The notes beneath the pieces were generated by a model. That model made no database searches and was not told where the DNA came from. It saw only the letters and a program-made list of their open reading frames with translations. A stretch of DNA of 64,000 nucleotides, taken from Mesobacillus zeae (GTDB lineage: Bacteria > Bacillota > Bacilli > Bacillales > Cytobacillaceae). Position 1 is the first letter of the stretch. Every line of letters starts with the position of its first letter. Made by a program: the position numbers and the translations under genes. The DNA is taken from positions 1 through 64,000 of the forward strand of contig NZ_QWVT01000019.1 in NCBI RefSeq assembly GCF_003570705.1, in the 5' to 3' direction. Below are positions 1-9,391 of the stretch, one piece after another.

Positions 1-75
1 CTCGTACATCCTGTGCTTCGTCGTAGAGAGGTGGGCGAAGTCCACTAGGCGCTGGGCGCTGTAGCTGGACAATGA
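1..75. repeat. Fragment of a dispersed intergenic repeat (tentative)
   Basis: This non-coding stretch at the window edge reads, on the minus strand, as a GTCCAGCT start followed by a GC-rich AGCGCCTAG core and an ACGACGAAGC segment. It resembles the repeated intergenic elements common in Bacillus genomes. No second copy is visible in this window, so the assignment rests on resemblance. The element continues beyond base 1. Confidence 0.35.
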
Positions 76-119
76 AAAGCGACCAGTTTTCGAAGGATAA
101 ATGCTTTCTTTATCCCTTC

Positions 120-161
120 AAGCAAAAAAGTCATCCCCGTTTTGGGATGACTTTTTTGCTT
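120..161 (-). terminator. Rho-independent terminator of clpB
   Basis: A perfect 17-base inverted repeat (120-136 pairing with 145-161) includes A6/T6 tracts and directly follows the clpB stop codon. A GC-rich inner stem (GTCATCC/GGATGAC) followed by a T tract fits an intrinsic terminator. Confidence 0.85.
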
Positions 162-2756
162 TTACATAATATTTATTGTAAGCTTGCTGTCCTCCATTAC
201 AATCTTTACTGTGTTTCCGGTGCGGACACGTCCTGCAATAATTTCTTTTGCAATCATTGTTTCAATATTTCTCTGTATATACCGCTTTAGCGGTCTTGCC
301 CCAAAAACAGGGTCAAAGCCATTTTCAGCAATGTATTCTTTCGCTTCGTCGCTTGCCTGAATGATAATCTGCTGATCCATAAGCCTGTCTTGCAATTTTC
401 CCATCAGCTTCGAAACAATCTTCTTGATTTCTGATAACCCCAACGGCTTGAATAGAATCATCTCATCTACCCTATTTAAAAACTCCGGACGAAAATGCTG
501 CCGAAGCTGTCCCATGACGAGGTCCCTTGTCCCAGGGTCAATTTCCGTACCTTTGTTTTCCAAGAGGAAGTTCGAACCTATGTTGGATGTCATAATAATG
601 ACCGTATTTTTACAATCGACCGTCCTGCCCTTGGAATCGGTAATTCTGCCATCATCAAGCATTTGCAGAAGGATGTTGAATACTTCCGGATGGGCCTTTT
701 CAATTTCATCCAGCAGGATAACTGAATATGGCTTTCTGCGCACTGCTTCTGTCAGTTGACCGCCTTCTTCATAACCTACATATCCTGGAGGCGCTCCGAT
801 CAGCCTTGAAACAGCATGCTTCTCCATATATTCGGACATATCAATCCTTATGATATGCTCTTCACTGTCAAAGAGAGATTGAGCCAGTGTTTTTGCCAAC
901 TCAGTTTTACCGACCCCAGTTGGTCCAAGGAACAAAAATGAACCGATCGGCTTGTCTGGATCCTTGATGCCGGCCCGCGCTCTTAATACTGCATCAGAGA
1001 CGAGAGTCACAGCTTCTTCCTGGCCAACAACCCTTTCGTGCAAAATGGATTCTAGCCGCAGGAGTTTTTCCCGCTCGCCTTCAACAAGCTTTGTAACCGG
1101 AATGCCAGTCCAGCGGGCAACAATCGAAGCAATTTCCTCTTCGGTAACTTCCTCTCGAAGTAATTTTTCTCCTCCATGGGCTCCTGTTTCCTGTTCCAGG
1201 GCACGGATTTCTTTTTCAAGCGCGGGGATCCTACCATGGCGCAGTTCTGCCGCTTTGTTCAAATCATACTCATTTTCTGCTTTTTCAAGTTCCCTCCGTA
1301 GCTTTTCAAGCATTTCTCTTTTCTGCTGTACAACCTGAATGCTATTCTTCTCTTCTTCCCATTTTCCTTTCATTACCGAAGCAGAATTCTTGAGGTTGGC
1401 CAATTCCTTAACAAGATTCTCAAGCCTTGCCTTGCTTGCTTCATCTTTCTCTTTCCTTAGTGCTGCTTCCTCGATTTCAAGCTGCATCACTCTTCTCGTC
1501 ACTTCATCAAGCTCCGAAGGCATCGAATCGATTTCCGTCCGGATCATCGCACATGCTTCATCAACAAGGTCAATCGCCTTGTCCGGCAGAAAACGGTCTG
1601 TGATGTAGCGATCGGACAGGACAGCTGCCGCAACAATTGCCCTGTCATGAATATTGACTCCATGGTGGACCTCAAATCTTTCTTTGAGCCCCCTCAGAAT
1701 GGAAATAGTATCATCCACATCTGGCTCTTCCACGAGAACTTGCTGAAATCTCCGTTCTAACGCCGGATCTTTTTCAATATATTTTCTATGCTCATCAAGT
1801 GTTGTAGCACCGATGCAGTGCAGCTCCCCGCGGGCCAGCATCGGTTTTAGCATATTACCAGCATCCATGGCTCCTTCTGTCTTGCCAGCACCGACAATAG
1901 TGTGTATTTCATCAATAAATAGCAGGATTTTCCCTTCGCTTTTTTTTACTTCATTCAGGACCGCCTTTAGCCGCTCCTCGAATTCTCCTCGGAATTTTGC
2001 CCCCGCAATAAGAGAACTCATATCCAGTGAAAAAATTGTTTTATCCTTTAGACCCTCGGGAACATCACGACGGACGATTCTTTGAGCAAGCCCTTCAACT
2101 ATAGCTGTTTTACCTACTCCAGGCTCCCCAATGAGGACAGGATTGTTTTTGGTTTTTCGTGACAAAATTCGAATTACGTTCCGAATTTCTCCGTCTCGGC
2201 CAATGACCGGATCCATTTTTCCTGCCTTCGCCTCCTGGACAAGATCTCGACCGTATTTATTCAAAGCGTCATAAACCGCCTCAGGGTTTTGTGAGGTCAC
2301 GCGCTGATTCCCCCTTATTTCTTTTATTGCTGACAGTATGTTTTCCCGATTAAGTTGATTTTCCTTCAATATCCTTCTGACAATCGAACCCTCCGCAGCT
2401 GCCATGGCTAAGATAATGTGTTCAGCTGAAAGGTATTCATCATCTAACTGTTTCATTTCACTCTCGGCAGCAGCCAGTTCCTTTTGCAATAATGATGTGA
2501 TGTAAAGCTTCCCTTGCTCCGTTCCGCTTCCGGAAACCTGAGGCTTTTTCTTCAAACTTTCCTCAAGAGCAGACTCTAAAACCGTTGTACTGGCACCGGC
2601 ACGGCTGAGAATCAGCCCAGCCAAACTCTCATCCTGCCTGAGCATGGCCAGCAGAAGATGAATTTCATCAACTTCCTGATGGCTGTTTTCCAATGCAGCA
2701 GATTGGGCTGCCATGAATCCTTGCTGCAGCCTTTCAGTCATTCTGTTAAAATCCAT
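162..2756 (-). CDS. clpB: ATP-dependent disaggregase ClpB
   Basis: This is the Hsp100 AAA+ disaggregase, which extracts polypeptides from aggregates together with DnaK in the cytoplasm. At 864 residues it has the usual ClpB length. The N-terminal Clp repeat domain spans about residues 1-145. AAA-1 has Walker [10 protein letters not shown] near residue 208, the coiled-coil middle domain lies about 410-520, and AAA-2 has Walker [10 protein letters not shown] near residue 605. The middle domain separates it from ClpC and ClpE, and no ClpP-binding loop was noticed. The start is ATG with AGGAGG seven bases upstream. It is monocistronic, flanked by its own terminator and a CtsR-like operator. From memory, B. 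subtilis lacks clpB, so the gene itself marks a difference from that species. Confidence 0.97.
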   Translation of the reverse strand: MDFNRMTERLQQGFMAAQSAALENSHQEVDEIHLLLAMLRQDESLAGLILSRAGASTTVLESALEESLKKKPQVSGSGTEQGKLYITSLLQKELAAAESEMKQLDDEYLSAEHIILAMAAAEGSIVRRILKENQLNRENILSAIKEIRGNQRVTSQNPEAVYDALNKYGRDLVQEAKAGKMDPVIGRDGEIRNVIRILSRKTKNNPVLIGEPGVGKTAIVEGLAQRIVRRDVPEGLKDKTIFSLDMSSLIAGAKFRGEFEERLKAVLNEVKKSEGKILLFIDEIHTIVGAGKTEGAMDAGNMLKPMLARGELHCIGATTLDEHRKYIEKDPALERRFQQVLVEEPDVDDTISILRGLKERFEVHHGVNIHDRAIVAAAVLSDRYITDRFLPDKAIDLVDEACAMIRTEIDSMPSELDEVTRRVMQLEIEEAALRKEKDEASKARLENLVKELANLKNSASVMKGKWEEEKNSIQVVQQKREMLEKLRRELEKAENEYDLNKAAELRHGRIPALEKEIRALEQETGAHGGEKLLREEVTEEEIASIVARWTGIPVTKLVEGEREKLLRLESILHERVVGQEEAVTLVSDAVLRARAGIKDPDKPIGSFLFLGPTGVGKTELAKTLAQSLFDSEEHIIRIDMSEYMEKHAVSRLIGAPPGYVGYEEGGQLTEAVRRKPYSVILLDEIEKAHPEVFNILLQMLDDGRITDSKGRTVDCKNTVIIMTSNIGSNFLLENKGTEIDPGTRDLVMGQLRQHFRPEFLNRVDEMILFKPLGLSEIKKIVSKLMGKLQDRLMDQQIIIQASDEAKEYIAENGFDPVFGARPLKRYIQRNIETMIAKEIIAGRVRTGNTVKIVMEDSKLTINIM

Positions 2757-2769
2757 GCTGCAGACCTCC

Positions 2770-2824
2770 TTTGACTATTATTGACCTTTGTCCTTATTAT
2801 AAATCTTTTTATGAACAAGTAAAA
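2770..2824 (-). promoter_or_regulatory. clpB promoter with CtsR-like operator
   Basis: On the minus strand, GGTCAATAATAGTCAAA (2786 to 2770) matches the CtsR heptad repeat GGTCAAA-NNN-GGTCAAA with two mismatches and lies just before the ribosome-binding site. Upstream, a TATAAT -10 box (2801-2796) lies 17 bases from TTTTAC (2824-2819), so the operator would cover the early transcribed region. CtsR repression of clp genes is established in Bacilli. Its use here is inferred. Confidence 0.65.
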
Positions 2825-2850
2825 GCCATCCGCATATGGATGGCTTTTAC
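2819..2850 (-). terminator. Terminator after yjzC
   Basis: The 13-base inverted repeat GTAAAAGCCATCC/GGATGGCTTTTAC lies 30 bases past the yjzC stop and ends in a T-rich stretch on the minus strand. It abuts the clpB promoter. Confidence 0.75.
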
Positions 2851-2879
2851 ACATATAGCTCTCCCTGAAACCTAAATTC

Positions 2880-3059
2880 TCAAGGTTTACGCTTATATGT
2901 CCAGATTCGGTTATGGTTGGACGCTTCAGGAAAAGTATCTCCCGCTTTCAATTTCACTTGCTTTGGATTTGTAACAGTGCTTCCGGTCTCGCCTATTTCA
3001 ACATAAATTCCGTTGTTGGGCGCTTTCTGCCCAGAACGGAACTGGTGGTTTTGACCCAT
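2880..3059 (-). CDS. yjzC: YjzC family small protein
   Basis: This 59-residue protein begins MGQNHQFRSGQKAPNNG and ends SNHNRIWTYKRKP. It matches my memory of the YjzC family, whose function is unknown. The start is ATG with GGGAGG eight bases upstream. A central YVEIGETGS segment and a Lys-rich VKLKAGD segment are the recognisable parts. No signal peptide or membrane segment is present. It lies 134 bases after carB. In B. subtilis yjzC follows argF, so its position here shows where argF would be expected. TATAAT at about 3120 on the minus strand could be its own -10 box. Confidence 0.88.
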   Translation of the reverse strand: MGQNHQFRSGQKAPNNGIYVEIGETGSTVTNPKQVKLKAGDTFPEASNHNRIWTYKRKP

Positions 3060-3193
3060 ACTGATGCCTCCCTTGCTGGTATGTGCATCTATATTTTGGC
3101 CCTCTGCCCCCGTGATTATATAGGGAAACTATTGGTTTATTTACTTAATATCCTAACAGTTGCGAAAACCCTTAGCAGGCCCTTTGGGCATGT

Positions 3194-6100
3194 TCAATTT
3201 ACAATTACCCCCTTATTTTTTTGTTCCAGCCATTTTCCCATAGGCCGTACATTCCAATCTTCAATGGTATTGGCTTTTAGATAAGCGATAAAGGTTTCCT
3301 TTCGGGAAAAAATGAGCTTCCTGTTCTTTATTGCCCACTCCCGAAGGATTAAATCCTCACGCGTCTGTCCAGTGCATAACACGCCTGCAACTTCCTCTTG
3401 ATCCAGAAATTCCCTGCTAAAGGAAACAAGCCTGACTCCCGTATCCGAGGATTGCTGTACCAGACTGCTAACATTTTCATTTTGAGGATAAAGGATGGAT
3501 CCAGCGATTTTCTTTCCTGTTTGAGCAAGAAAGCTTTTTTTTAATGCTTCCTGCAAAGTACCCGCAATACTGATTGCCTCACCCGTCGACATCATTTCAG
3601 GCCCCGTTTTCATATCAAGCCCTGGTAGAGTAAAATTAGAAAACACCGGGTGCTTGATGCATACATAGTCCTGGTTTTCTGTGAATTTAATACTCGGAGA
3701 TATGTCTTTCGACAATTTATATTTCCCGAGCAATATTTTTGTCGCTATATTGACAAGCGGTATTCCTGTAACTTTGCTGACAATTGGCATTGTCCTGCTG
3801 GACCTTGGATTAACCTCAAGAATGAGAAGGGTATTTCCATTCACAATATACTGGATGTTCATTAACCCCTTGTATTGTGTTGCCTTAACAATTCTCGACG
3901 CGTATTCGAACATTTTTTGTTGTATATTTCCCGAAAGCGACTGTGCCGGAATGACAGAGAAGCTGTCACCTGAATGGACTCCAGTTGTCTCGATATGCTC
4001 TACAAATGCAGGCACAAGGATGTGCTCCCCGTCTGCAGCCAGGTCAATTTCCGCCTCTTTCGCCTGTAAAAACTGGTCTACAAGGAGCGGGTATCCAGAC
4101 TTAGAATCAGCAATATAGCATTGAAGATCCTCATCGGAAAGGATGACTTTCATATCCTGTCCGCCGATTACATACGAGGGCCTCACTAGGAGCGGGTATC
4201 CTATACGGCAAGCCGATTCAATCAATCCTGCTTCATTCCATGCATACTCTCCTTTCACCCTCGGTATTTCAAGTCTGTCAAGAAGGCTGTAAAACTCTTC
4301 CCGGTCTTCAAAAACGTTAATTGTAGCTGAATTCACTCCGAGAATCGTTATTCCCTGCTTCTCTAATTCATTGGATAGATCTAGGGCTGTTTGTCCACCT
4401 AGCTGGACAATTACTTCTTGAATTCCTTCGTTTTCAATCACAGCCAAAATATCCTCAAGGACAATCGGCTCAAAATACAGCCTGTCTGAAATGGCGAAGT
4501 CTGTACTCACTGTTTCCGGATTGTTATTAATCATCACCGTTTCGATTCCTTCTTCTTTTAACGCGAGCACTCCATGGACCGAGCAGTAGTCGAATTCAAT
4601 GCCTTGGCCAATCCGGATTGGACCGCTTCCTATTATCAATATTTTCCGTTTGCCGGATTTTATCGCTTCGTTCACTCCATGGTAGGAAGAATAAAAATAG
4701 TTGGAGCCTGATGCAAATTCTGCAGCGCATGTATCGACCATTTTAAATACTGGTTGCAGACCAAACTCATCTCTTTTCTTCCTCACCTCTTCCTCCGGAA
4801 CTTTCCACGCGGAAGCAAGAAAACGGTCGCTGAATCCTTTTTCCTTGTAGTGGAGCAATAAGTTTTTTGTAATGGAAGCAAAGCTGCCCGAAACAATTTC
4901 TTTCTCCAAAAGTGCCATTCTTTTCAGCCTTGTTAAAAAGAAGAGGTCGATGTGTGTAAGTTCATGGATCAAACTGACGTCTTCTCCTCTGCGAAGCAGC
5001 TCCATGATCACAAACAAACGTTCATCTGTTTGGCTGAGAAGAAGGCTTTTTAGTGCATCTGCCCCTAAAGAACCAAGATGGGGCAGGGAAAGATCATTGA
5101 CTTTCAGCTCCAAAGATCTGACAGCCTTTAGCAGGGCACGCTCAAAGCTTCTATCGATTCCCATTGCTTCACCGGTAGCTTTCATCTGGGTCCCGAGCGT
5201 TCGCTGGATTGCAGGGAATTTGTCAAATGGCCACTTCGGGATTTTCACAACCACATAATCAAGGGCAGGCTCATAGCTTGCAAATGTATTTCCAGTAACA
5301 GGGTTTTTTAACTCAGAAAGCATATATCCAACTGCAAGCTTCGCTGCCATTCGTGCAATCGGATAGCCGGTCGCCTTCGAAGCCAAGGCTGAGGAACGGC
5401 TGACACGGGGATTAACCTCGATAAGAAAATAATTCTTGCTTTTCGGATCAAGCGCAAACTGTATATTGCACCCTCCAACGATTCCCAGGGCGGAAATGAT
5501 CCGAACTGAGGCAGACCTTAGCATATGATATTCCTTGTCAGTCAATGTCTGGGATGGTGCAACAACAATCGAATCTCCAGTGTGGATACCAACCGGATCA
5601 AAGTTCTCCATATTACAAACCGCAATACAAGTGCCGCTTTCATCCCTCATCATTTCATATTCAATTTCTTTGTACCCTGCTATGCTTTTTTCAATAAGGC
5701 ATTGACCGATCGGACTCGCATTAAGGCCTCCACCGACAAGGGTTGCTAACTCTTCCTGCGTTGCCGCAATTCCGCCGCCGCTTCCGCCAAGTGTATAAGC
5801 CGGCCTAACAATAACGGGGAACCCGGTCTGATGGGCAAAGTCCAATGCTTCTTTAATACTGTGTACTATAGTGCTATCAGGAACAGGCTCCCCCAGTTTG
5901 TGCATCAAACTTCTGAACAAATCACGGTCTTCACCATTTTTTATTGATGAAATCGATGTACCAAGAACTTTTATTCCAAATTTTTCAAGAATACCACTTT
6001 CGCTTAGCTGAAAAGCAAGGTTCAAACCAGCCTGACCTCCAAATGTGGCAAGCAATCCGTCTGGCTTTTCCTGCATGATTATTTTTTCGGCACTTTCAAC

Positions 6101-6310
6101 AGTCATTGGCTCAAAATAGACGGCATCTGCAAATGACTGGTCCGTCATAACGGTTGCCGGATTATTGTTCAAGAGAACGATTCTGTATCCTTCTTCCTTC
6201 AAGGCAATACACGCTTGTGTGCCCGCATAATCAAATTCTGCCGCCTGGCCGATAATAATCGGTCCCGAGCCAATCACCAATATGGATTGTATACTTGTGT
6301 CTTTAGGCAT
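3194..6310 (-). CDS. carB: Carbamoyl-phosphate synthase large chain, arginine-specific
   Basis: CarB makes carbamoyl phosphate from bicarbonate, ATP and ammonia delivered by CarA. The 1038 residues contain two ATP-grasp halves, each with a glycine-rich start: SGPIIIGQAAEFDYAG near residue 15 and SGPIRIGQGIEFDYC near residue 560. An MGS-like C-terminal region of about 120 residues follows. The protein is slightly shorter than the E. coli enzyme (1073), as arginine-type Bacillus CarB tends to be. The start overlaps the end of carA by 8 bases, indicating translational coupling. Membership of an arg operon rather than a pyr operon argues for the arginine-repressed isozyme. No argF follows it. Confidence 0.96.
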   Translation of the reverse strand: MPKDTSIQSILVIGSGPIIIGQAAEFDYAGTQACIALKEEGYRIVLLNNNPATVMTDQSFADAVYFEPMTVESAEKIIMQEKPDGLLATFGGQAGLNLAFQLSESGILEKFGIKVLGTSISSIKNGEDRDLFRSLMHKLGEPVPDSTIVHSIKEALDFAHQTGFPVIVRPAYTLGGSGGGIAATQEELATLVGGGLNASPIGQCLIEKSIAGYKEIEYEMMRDESGTCIAVCNMENFDPVGIHTGDSIVVAPSQTLTDKEYHMLRSASVRIISALGIVGGCNIQFALDPKSKNYFLIEVNPRVSRSSALASKATGYPIARMAAKLAVGYMLSELKNPVTGNTFASYEPALDYVVVKIPKWPFDKFPAIQRTLGTQMKATGEAMGIDRSFERALLKAVRSLELKVNDLSLPHLGSLGADALKSLLLSQTDERLFVIMELLRRGEDVSLIHELTHIDLFFLTRLKRMALLEKEIVSGSFASITKNLLLHYKEKGFSDRFLASAWKVPEEEVRKKRDEFGLQPVFKMVDTCAAEFASGSNYFYSSYHGVNEAIKSGKRKILIIGSGPIRIGQGIEFDYCSVHGVLALKEEGIETVMINNNPETVSTDFAISDRLYFEPIVLEDILAVIENEGIQEVIVQLGGQTALDLSNELEKQGITILGVNSATINVFEDREEFYSLLDRLEIPRVKGEYAWNEAGLIESACRIGYPLLVRPSYVIGGQDMKVILSDEDLQCYIADSKSGYPLLVDQFLQAKEAEIDLAADGEHILVPAFVEHIETTGVHSGDSFSVIPAQSLSGNIQQKMFEYASRIVKATQYKGLMNIQYIVNGNTLLILEVNPRSSRTMPIVSKVTGIPLVNIATKILLGKYKLSKDISPSIKFTENQDYVCIKHPVFSNFTLPGLDMKTGPEMMSTGEAISIAGTLQEALKKSFLAQTGKKIAGSILYPQNENVSSLVQQSSDTGVRLVSFSREFLDQEEVAGVLCTGQTREDLILREWAIKNRKLIFSRKETFIAYLKANTIEDWNVRPMGKWLEQKNKGVIVN

Positions 6311-7382
6311 AATGCACCGCTTTTCGCTCCGTGGATTTGATTATGTCGATAAATTCATCAAAAATATAGTTGCTGTCGGTCGGTCCAGGGTGTGCCTCTG
6401 GGTGGAACTGGACAGTTACGAGTGGCAATGCGTGATGCTGAAGGCCCTCCACTGTACCATCATTGCTGTTGACAAAACGAGGTGAAAGCCCCGTCCCTCC
6501 AAGGCTGCATCCATCGACAACATAGCTATGGTTTTGTGAAGACATAAACACCTTTCCTGATTCCCTATCGAGAACAGGATGGTTCGCACCTCTGTGTCCA
6601 AATAGCATTTTTTTCGTATCTGCGCCAAGTGCCAGTGCAGCAATTTGGTGTCCTAGACAGATGCCGAGAGCTGGGTAATATTCGATAACTTTTTTGATTT
6701 CTGGCAGTATACCTGTCATTTCCTTTGGATCCCCTGGGCCATTTGATAAAAGAATGCCATCAGGGTCTAGCTTTTTTACTGTCTCGAAGTCTGTTTGATA
6801 GGGCACGACTGTCACTCTGCAGCCTTCTTTTCGCAGCAGGTTCAGAATGGATTTTTTATATCCAAAGTCATACAGTACAATATGATGACTTCCCTTTCCA
6901 TATTTCTGTATCACAGTAGTGGATACCTTGCCTGCTTTGCATTCAGGCACGAGTGTAATTCCTTCTTCACGGACCGGAGACGAATCCATCACGGCTGGCA
7001 TGGAGCCATGCTCTCTTATTTGCTGTACTAGATCTCTTGTATCGACACTGCTTAAAAGAGGAATGCCCCACAGATTCAAATACTCGGGAAGCGGCATTTC
7101 TGACTCATAATGAAAGCACTCTGCCTCCACTTCATAAACAATTACGCCCGATACTTGGGGACGCTTGCTTTCCGCATCATTTTTATTCACCCCGTAGTTC
7201 CCAATCAATGGGTAAGTGAATACAATAATCTGCCCTTTATAAGATGGGTCAGTCAATACTTCCTGATAACCAGTCATTCCGGTAAAAAATACAATTTCGC
7301 CTTTTATTTCGGCAGCCGGTACTTTCCCAGCCCATTTACCTTCAAATGTTTTCCCGGCTGCCAGATGCAAATATCCGTCCAT
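6303..7382 (-). CDS. carA: Carbamoyl-phosphate synthase small chain, arginine-specific
   Basis: CarA is the glutamine amidotransferase subunit that feeds ammonia to CarB. The N-terminal CPSase small-chain domain is followed by a class I GATase domain with the nucleophile in GICLGHQ and the catalytic His in QFHPEAHPGP. The MDGYLHL start (7382) is preferred over the adjacent ATG at 7385 and a GTG at 7394, because GAGG lies six bases before it and homologues begin M-x-GYL. It is 359 residues long. An 83-base AT-rich gap separates it from argD. That gap contains TTGCATAAATATAAAT, which only weakly resembles an ARG box. Confidence 0.95.
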   Translation of the reverse strand: MDGYLHLAAGKTFEGKWAGKVPAAEIKGEIVFFTGMTGYQEVLTDPSYKGQIIVFTYPLIGNYGVNKNDAESKRPQVSGVIVYEVEAECFHYESEMPLPEYLNLWGIPLLSSVDTRDLVQQIREHGSMPAVMDSSPVREEGITLVPECKAGKVSTTVIQKYGKGSHHIVLYDFGYKKSILNLLRKEGCRVTVVPYQTDFETVKKLDPDGILLSNGPGDPKEMTGILPEIKKVIEYYPALGICLGHQIAALALGADTKKMLFGHRGANHPVLDRESGKVFMSSQNHSYVVDGCSLGGTGLSPRFVNSNDGTVEGLQHHALPLVTVQFHPEAHPGPTDSNYIFDEFIDIIKSTERKAVHYA

Positions 7383-7465
7383 CATACACCTCACTGTTTT
7401 GTATATTTATTTACGATTATTTATATTTATGCAATATTGGCCGCAAATGTCCGTCTATATTACAG

Positions 7466-8611
7466 TCACGCCCTTTTTTTCAGCGTCATCTCAAGAAGAG
7501 ATACCGCCTCATCAATCTCCATTTTGTTTACATTCAGCGGAGGAAGAAGCCTGATAACATTTTCGCCAGCAGGCAGGGCCAACAGTCCATTTTCCCGCAG
7601 TTCCTGCAGCGTTCCCGAAAGCTCTTCCGTTATTTCGATACCCACCATTAGGCCAATCCCCCTAATGTCCCTGACATTTTCTAGAATTCCCAGTGATTGC
7701 TTTAGCAGTTGAGCTAGATATACACCGAGTTCCCTCGTTTCCCGTAAAAAATTTTCATTGAAAATAATTTCCATAGTTGCCTTCGCTGCTGTTGTCGCTA
7801 TTGCGTTGCCGCCGAATGTAGAGCCATGGCTGCCAGGGCCAAACGCTTCTCCCAGCCAGCCTTTGCCAGCCATCGCCCCGATTGGAAAACCGCTTCCGAG
7901 ACCCTTTGCGGCCGTAATGATATCAGGCTGAACGCCATAGTGCTGAAAAGCAAAAGCTTTACCTGTCCGCCCGATTCCTGTCTGTATTTCATCCACCATA
8001 AACAGTGCGTCATTCTTCCGGCAAAATGCCTCTGTTTCCTTTAAAAACTTTTCACTTGCCGGGTGGATGCCCCCCTCGCCCTGAATAACCTCCAGCATGA
8101 CAGCAGCCGTGTCAGTTCCATCCTCTTCCCACAGTCTTTCGCAGTCATTGAATGGAAGATGGACAAAGTTCTCTGGCATGGAACCGAAACCTTGCCAGAC
8201 TTTTTCCTGCCCTGTTGCTGCCATTGCTCCAAGTGTCCTGCCGTGAAACGAACTTTTAAAGGAAATAATTTTACTTCTTCCAGTTGCTTTCCGGGCAAGT
8301 TTAATGGCTGCTTCATTCGCTTCTGCCCCGCTATTGGCAAAGAAAACATAGTCCATTCCTGATGCTTCGGCCAATAGCTTTCCCGCCTGTTCCTGGATGT
8401 TTTGGGGAAAAAAATTGGAAACATGCCAAAACTTATCGAGCTGGGCTTCAACCTGCTCCTTAACTGCTTCATGGCAATGGCCCAGATTGCATACCCCTAT
8501 GCCTGAAGTAAAGTCAAGGTACTCCTTCCCGTTTTCTCCAGTCATCCTGGCACCTTTTGCATAAGCTGGCTCAAGCTCCCATCGCTTGTATGTCGGAAAC
8601 AAAACACTCAT
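7466..8611 (-). CDS. argD: Acetylornithine aminotransferase
   Basis: ArgD is a PLP-dependent class III aminotransferase converting N-acetylglutamate semialdehyde to N-acetylornithine. The features include NSGAEANEAAIKLAR near residue 95, the PLP-aspartate motif FMVDEIQTGIGRTGK and the Schiff-base lysine in AAKGLGSGFPIG. The start at MSVLFPTYKRW gives 381 residues. The ATG overlaps the argB stop as ATGA, with AAGGAA upstream. A longer reading upstream would add 14 residues not seen in the family. It is the fourth gene of the arginine operon. Confidence 0.95.
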   Translation of the reverse strand: MSVLFPTYKRWELEPAYAKGARMTGENGKEYLDFTSGIGVCNLGHCHEAVKEQVEAQLDKFWHVSNFFPQNIQEQAGKLLAEASGMDYVFFANSGAEANEAAIKLARKATGRSKIISFKSSFHGRTLGAMAATGQEKVWQGFGSMPENFVHLPFNDCERLWEEDGTDTAAVMLEVIQGEGGIHPASEKFLKETEAFCRKNDALFMVDEIQTGIGRTGKAFAFQHYGVQPDIITAAKGLGSGFPIGAMAGKGWLGEAFGPGSHGSTFGGNAIATTAAKATMEIIFNENFLRETRELGVYLAQLLKQSLGILENVRDIRGIGLMVGIEITEELSGTLQELRENGLLALPAGENVIRLLPPLNVNKMEIDEAVSLLEMTLKKRA

Positions 8612-9381
8612 TTTTTTATTCCTTCCTTTGCCGCTATTATGGTTCCATTCCATTTACCCTTGCTGTAGAATGCTTTTTTCCCTGAAACAATCATGACTTT
8701 TCCTATTCCTTCTGACAGTAAATCCATTGCTGATTGAACCTTAGGAATCATCCCTCCATAGATGTTACCACTTGAAATGTGTGTTTCAATTTCCCCTGGG
8801 GTTGTTTCTTGTACAACGCTTCCTTCAATGATGATTCCTTCTACATCGGTTACGAAGACGCAGCGGTCTGCTCCTAGTTCCCTTGCAATGGCAGCTGCAG
8901 CATAATCTGCATTGACATTCAGTCTGGCACCATCCGCCCCTGAAGCAACAGGTGTGATAACCGGAATAAACCCTTCCTTCAGCCAGACCAGAATAGTTTC
9001 CTTCCTGACAGAAGTTACCTTACCGACATACCCTAGCTCCTGCCGGTTGATGTACTCTGCCTGAAGGCACTTTCCATCACTTCCATTTAACCCAATTGCC
9101 TTAAGTCCCGTTTTATCAAGCATTCCGACCAGCTTTCTGTTTGTTTGTCCGGAGAGTACTGTTTCGACAATTTGCATCGTCCGTTCACAAGTGACTCGGA
9201 GTCCATCCTTAAATTTCGGTGGCATATTATAAAGTGCAAGCATAGAGTTGATTGCAGGGCCTCCGCCATGGACGATAACCGGTTGAATTCCGTTGCGGAT
9301 CAGCTCCTTAAGGCTCTGGAAAAAGTCTCCGGACAGCCGATCCATAATACTGCCGCCGCATTTCAGAACTAAAATGTCCAT
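8608..9381 (-). CDS. argB: Acetylglutamate kinase
   Basis: ArgB phosphorylates N-acetylglutamate, the second step of the acetylated arginine route. This 257-residue amino-acid kinase fold has the N-terminal LVLKCGGS motif and the substrate loop IVHGGGPAIN near residue 38. The short form, without an N-terminal arginine-binding helix, is typical of Bacillus enzymes that work with ArgJ, where feedback control usually falls on other steps. It lies 10 bases after argJ and overlaps argD by 4 bases. Confidence 0.95.
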   Translation of the reverse strand: MDILVLKCGGSIMDRLSGDFFQSLKELIRNGIQPVIVHGGGPAINSMLALYNMPPKFKDGLRVTCERTMQIVETVLSGQTNRKLVGMLDKTGLKAIGLNGSDGKCLQAEYINRQELGYVGKVTSVRKETILVWLKEGFIPVITPVASGADGARLNVNADYAAAAIARELGADRCVFVTDVEGIIIEGSVVQETTPGEIETHISSGNIYGGMIPKVQSAMDLLSEGIGKVMIVSGKKAFYSKGKWNGTIIAAKEGIKK

Positions 9382-9391
9382 CTAATGCACC

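Noticed and set aside
2913-3284. Plus-strand 123-codon frame
   Set aside because: It runs antisense to yjzC and the end of carB, and has no homology or ribosome-binding site.
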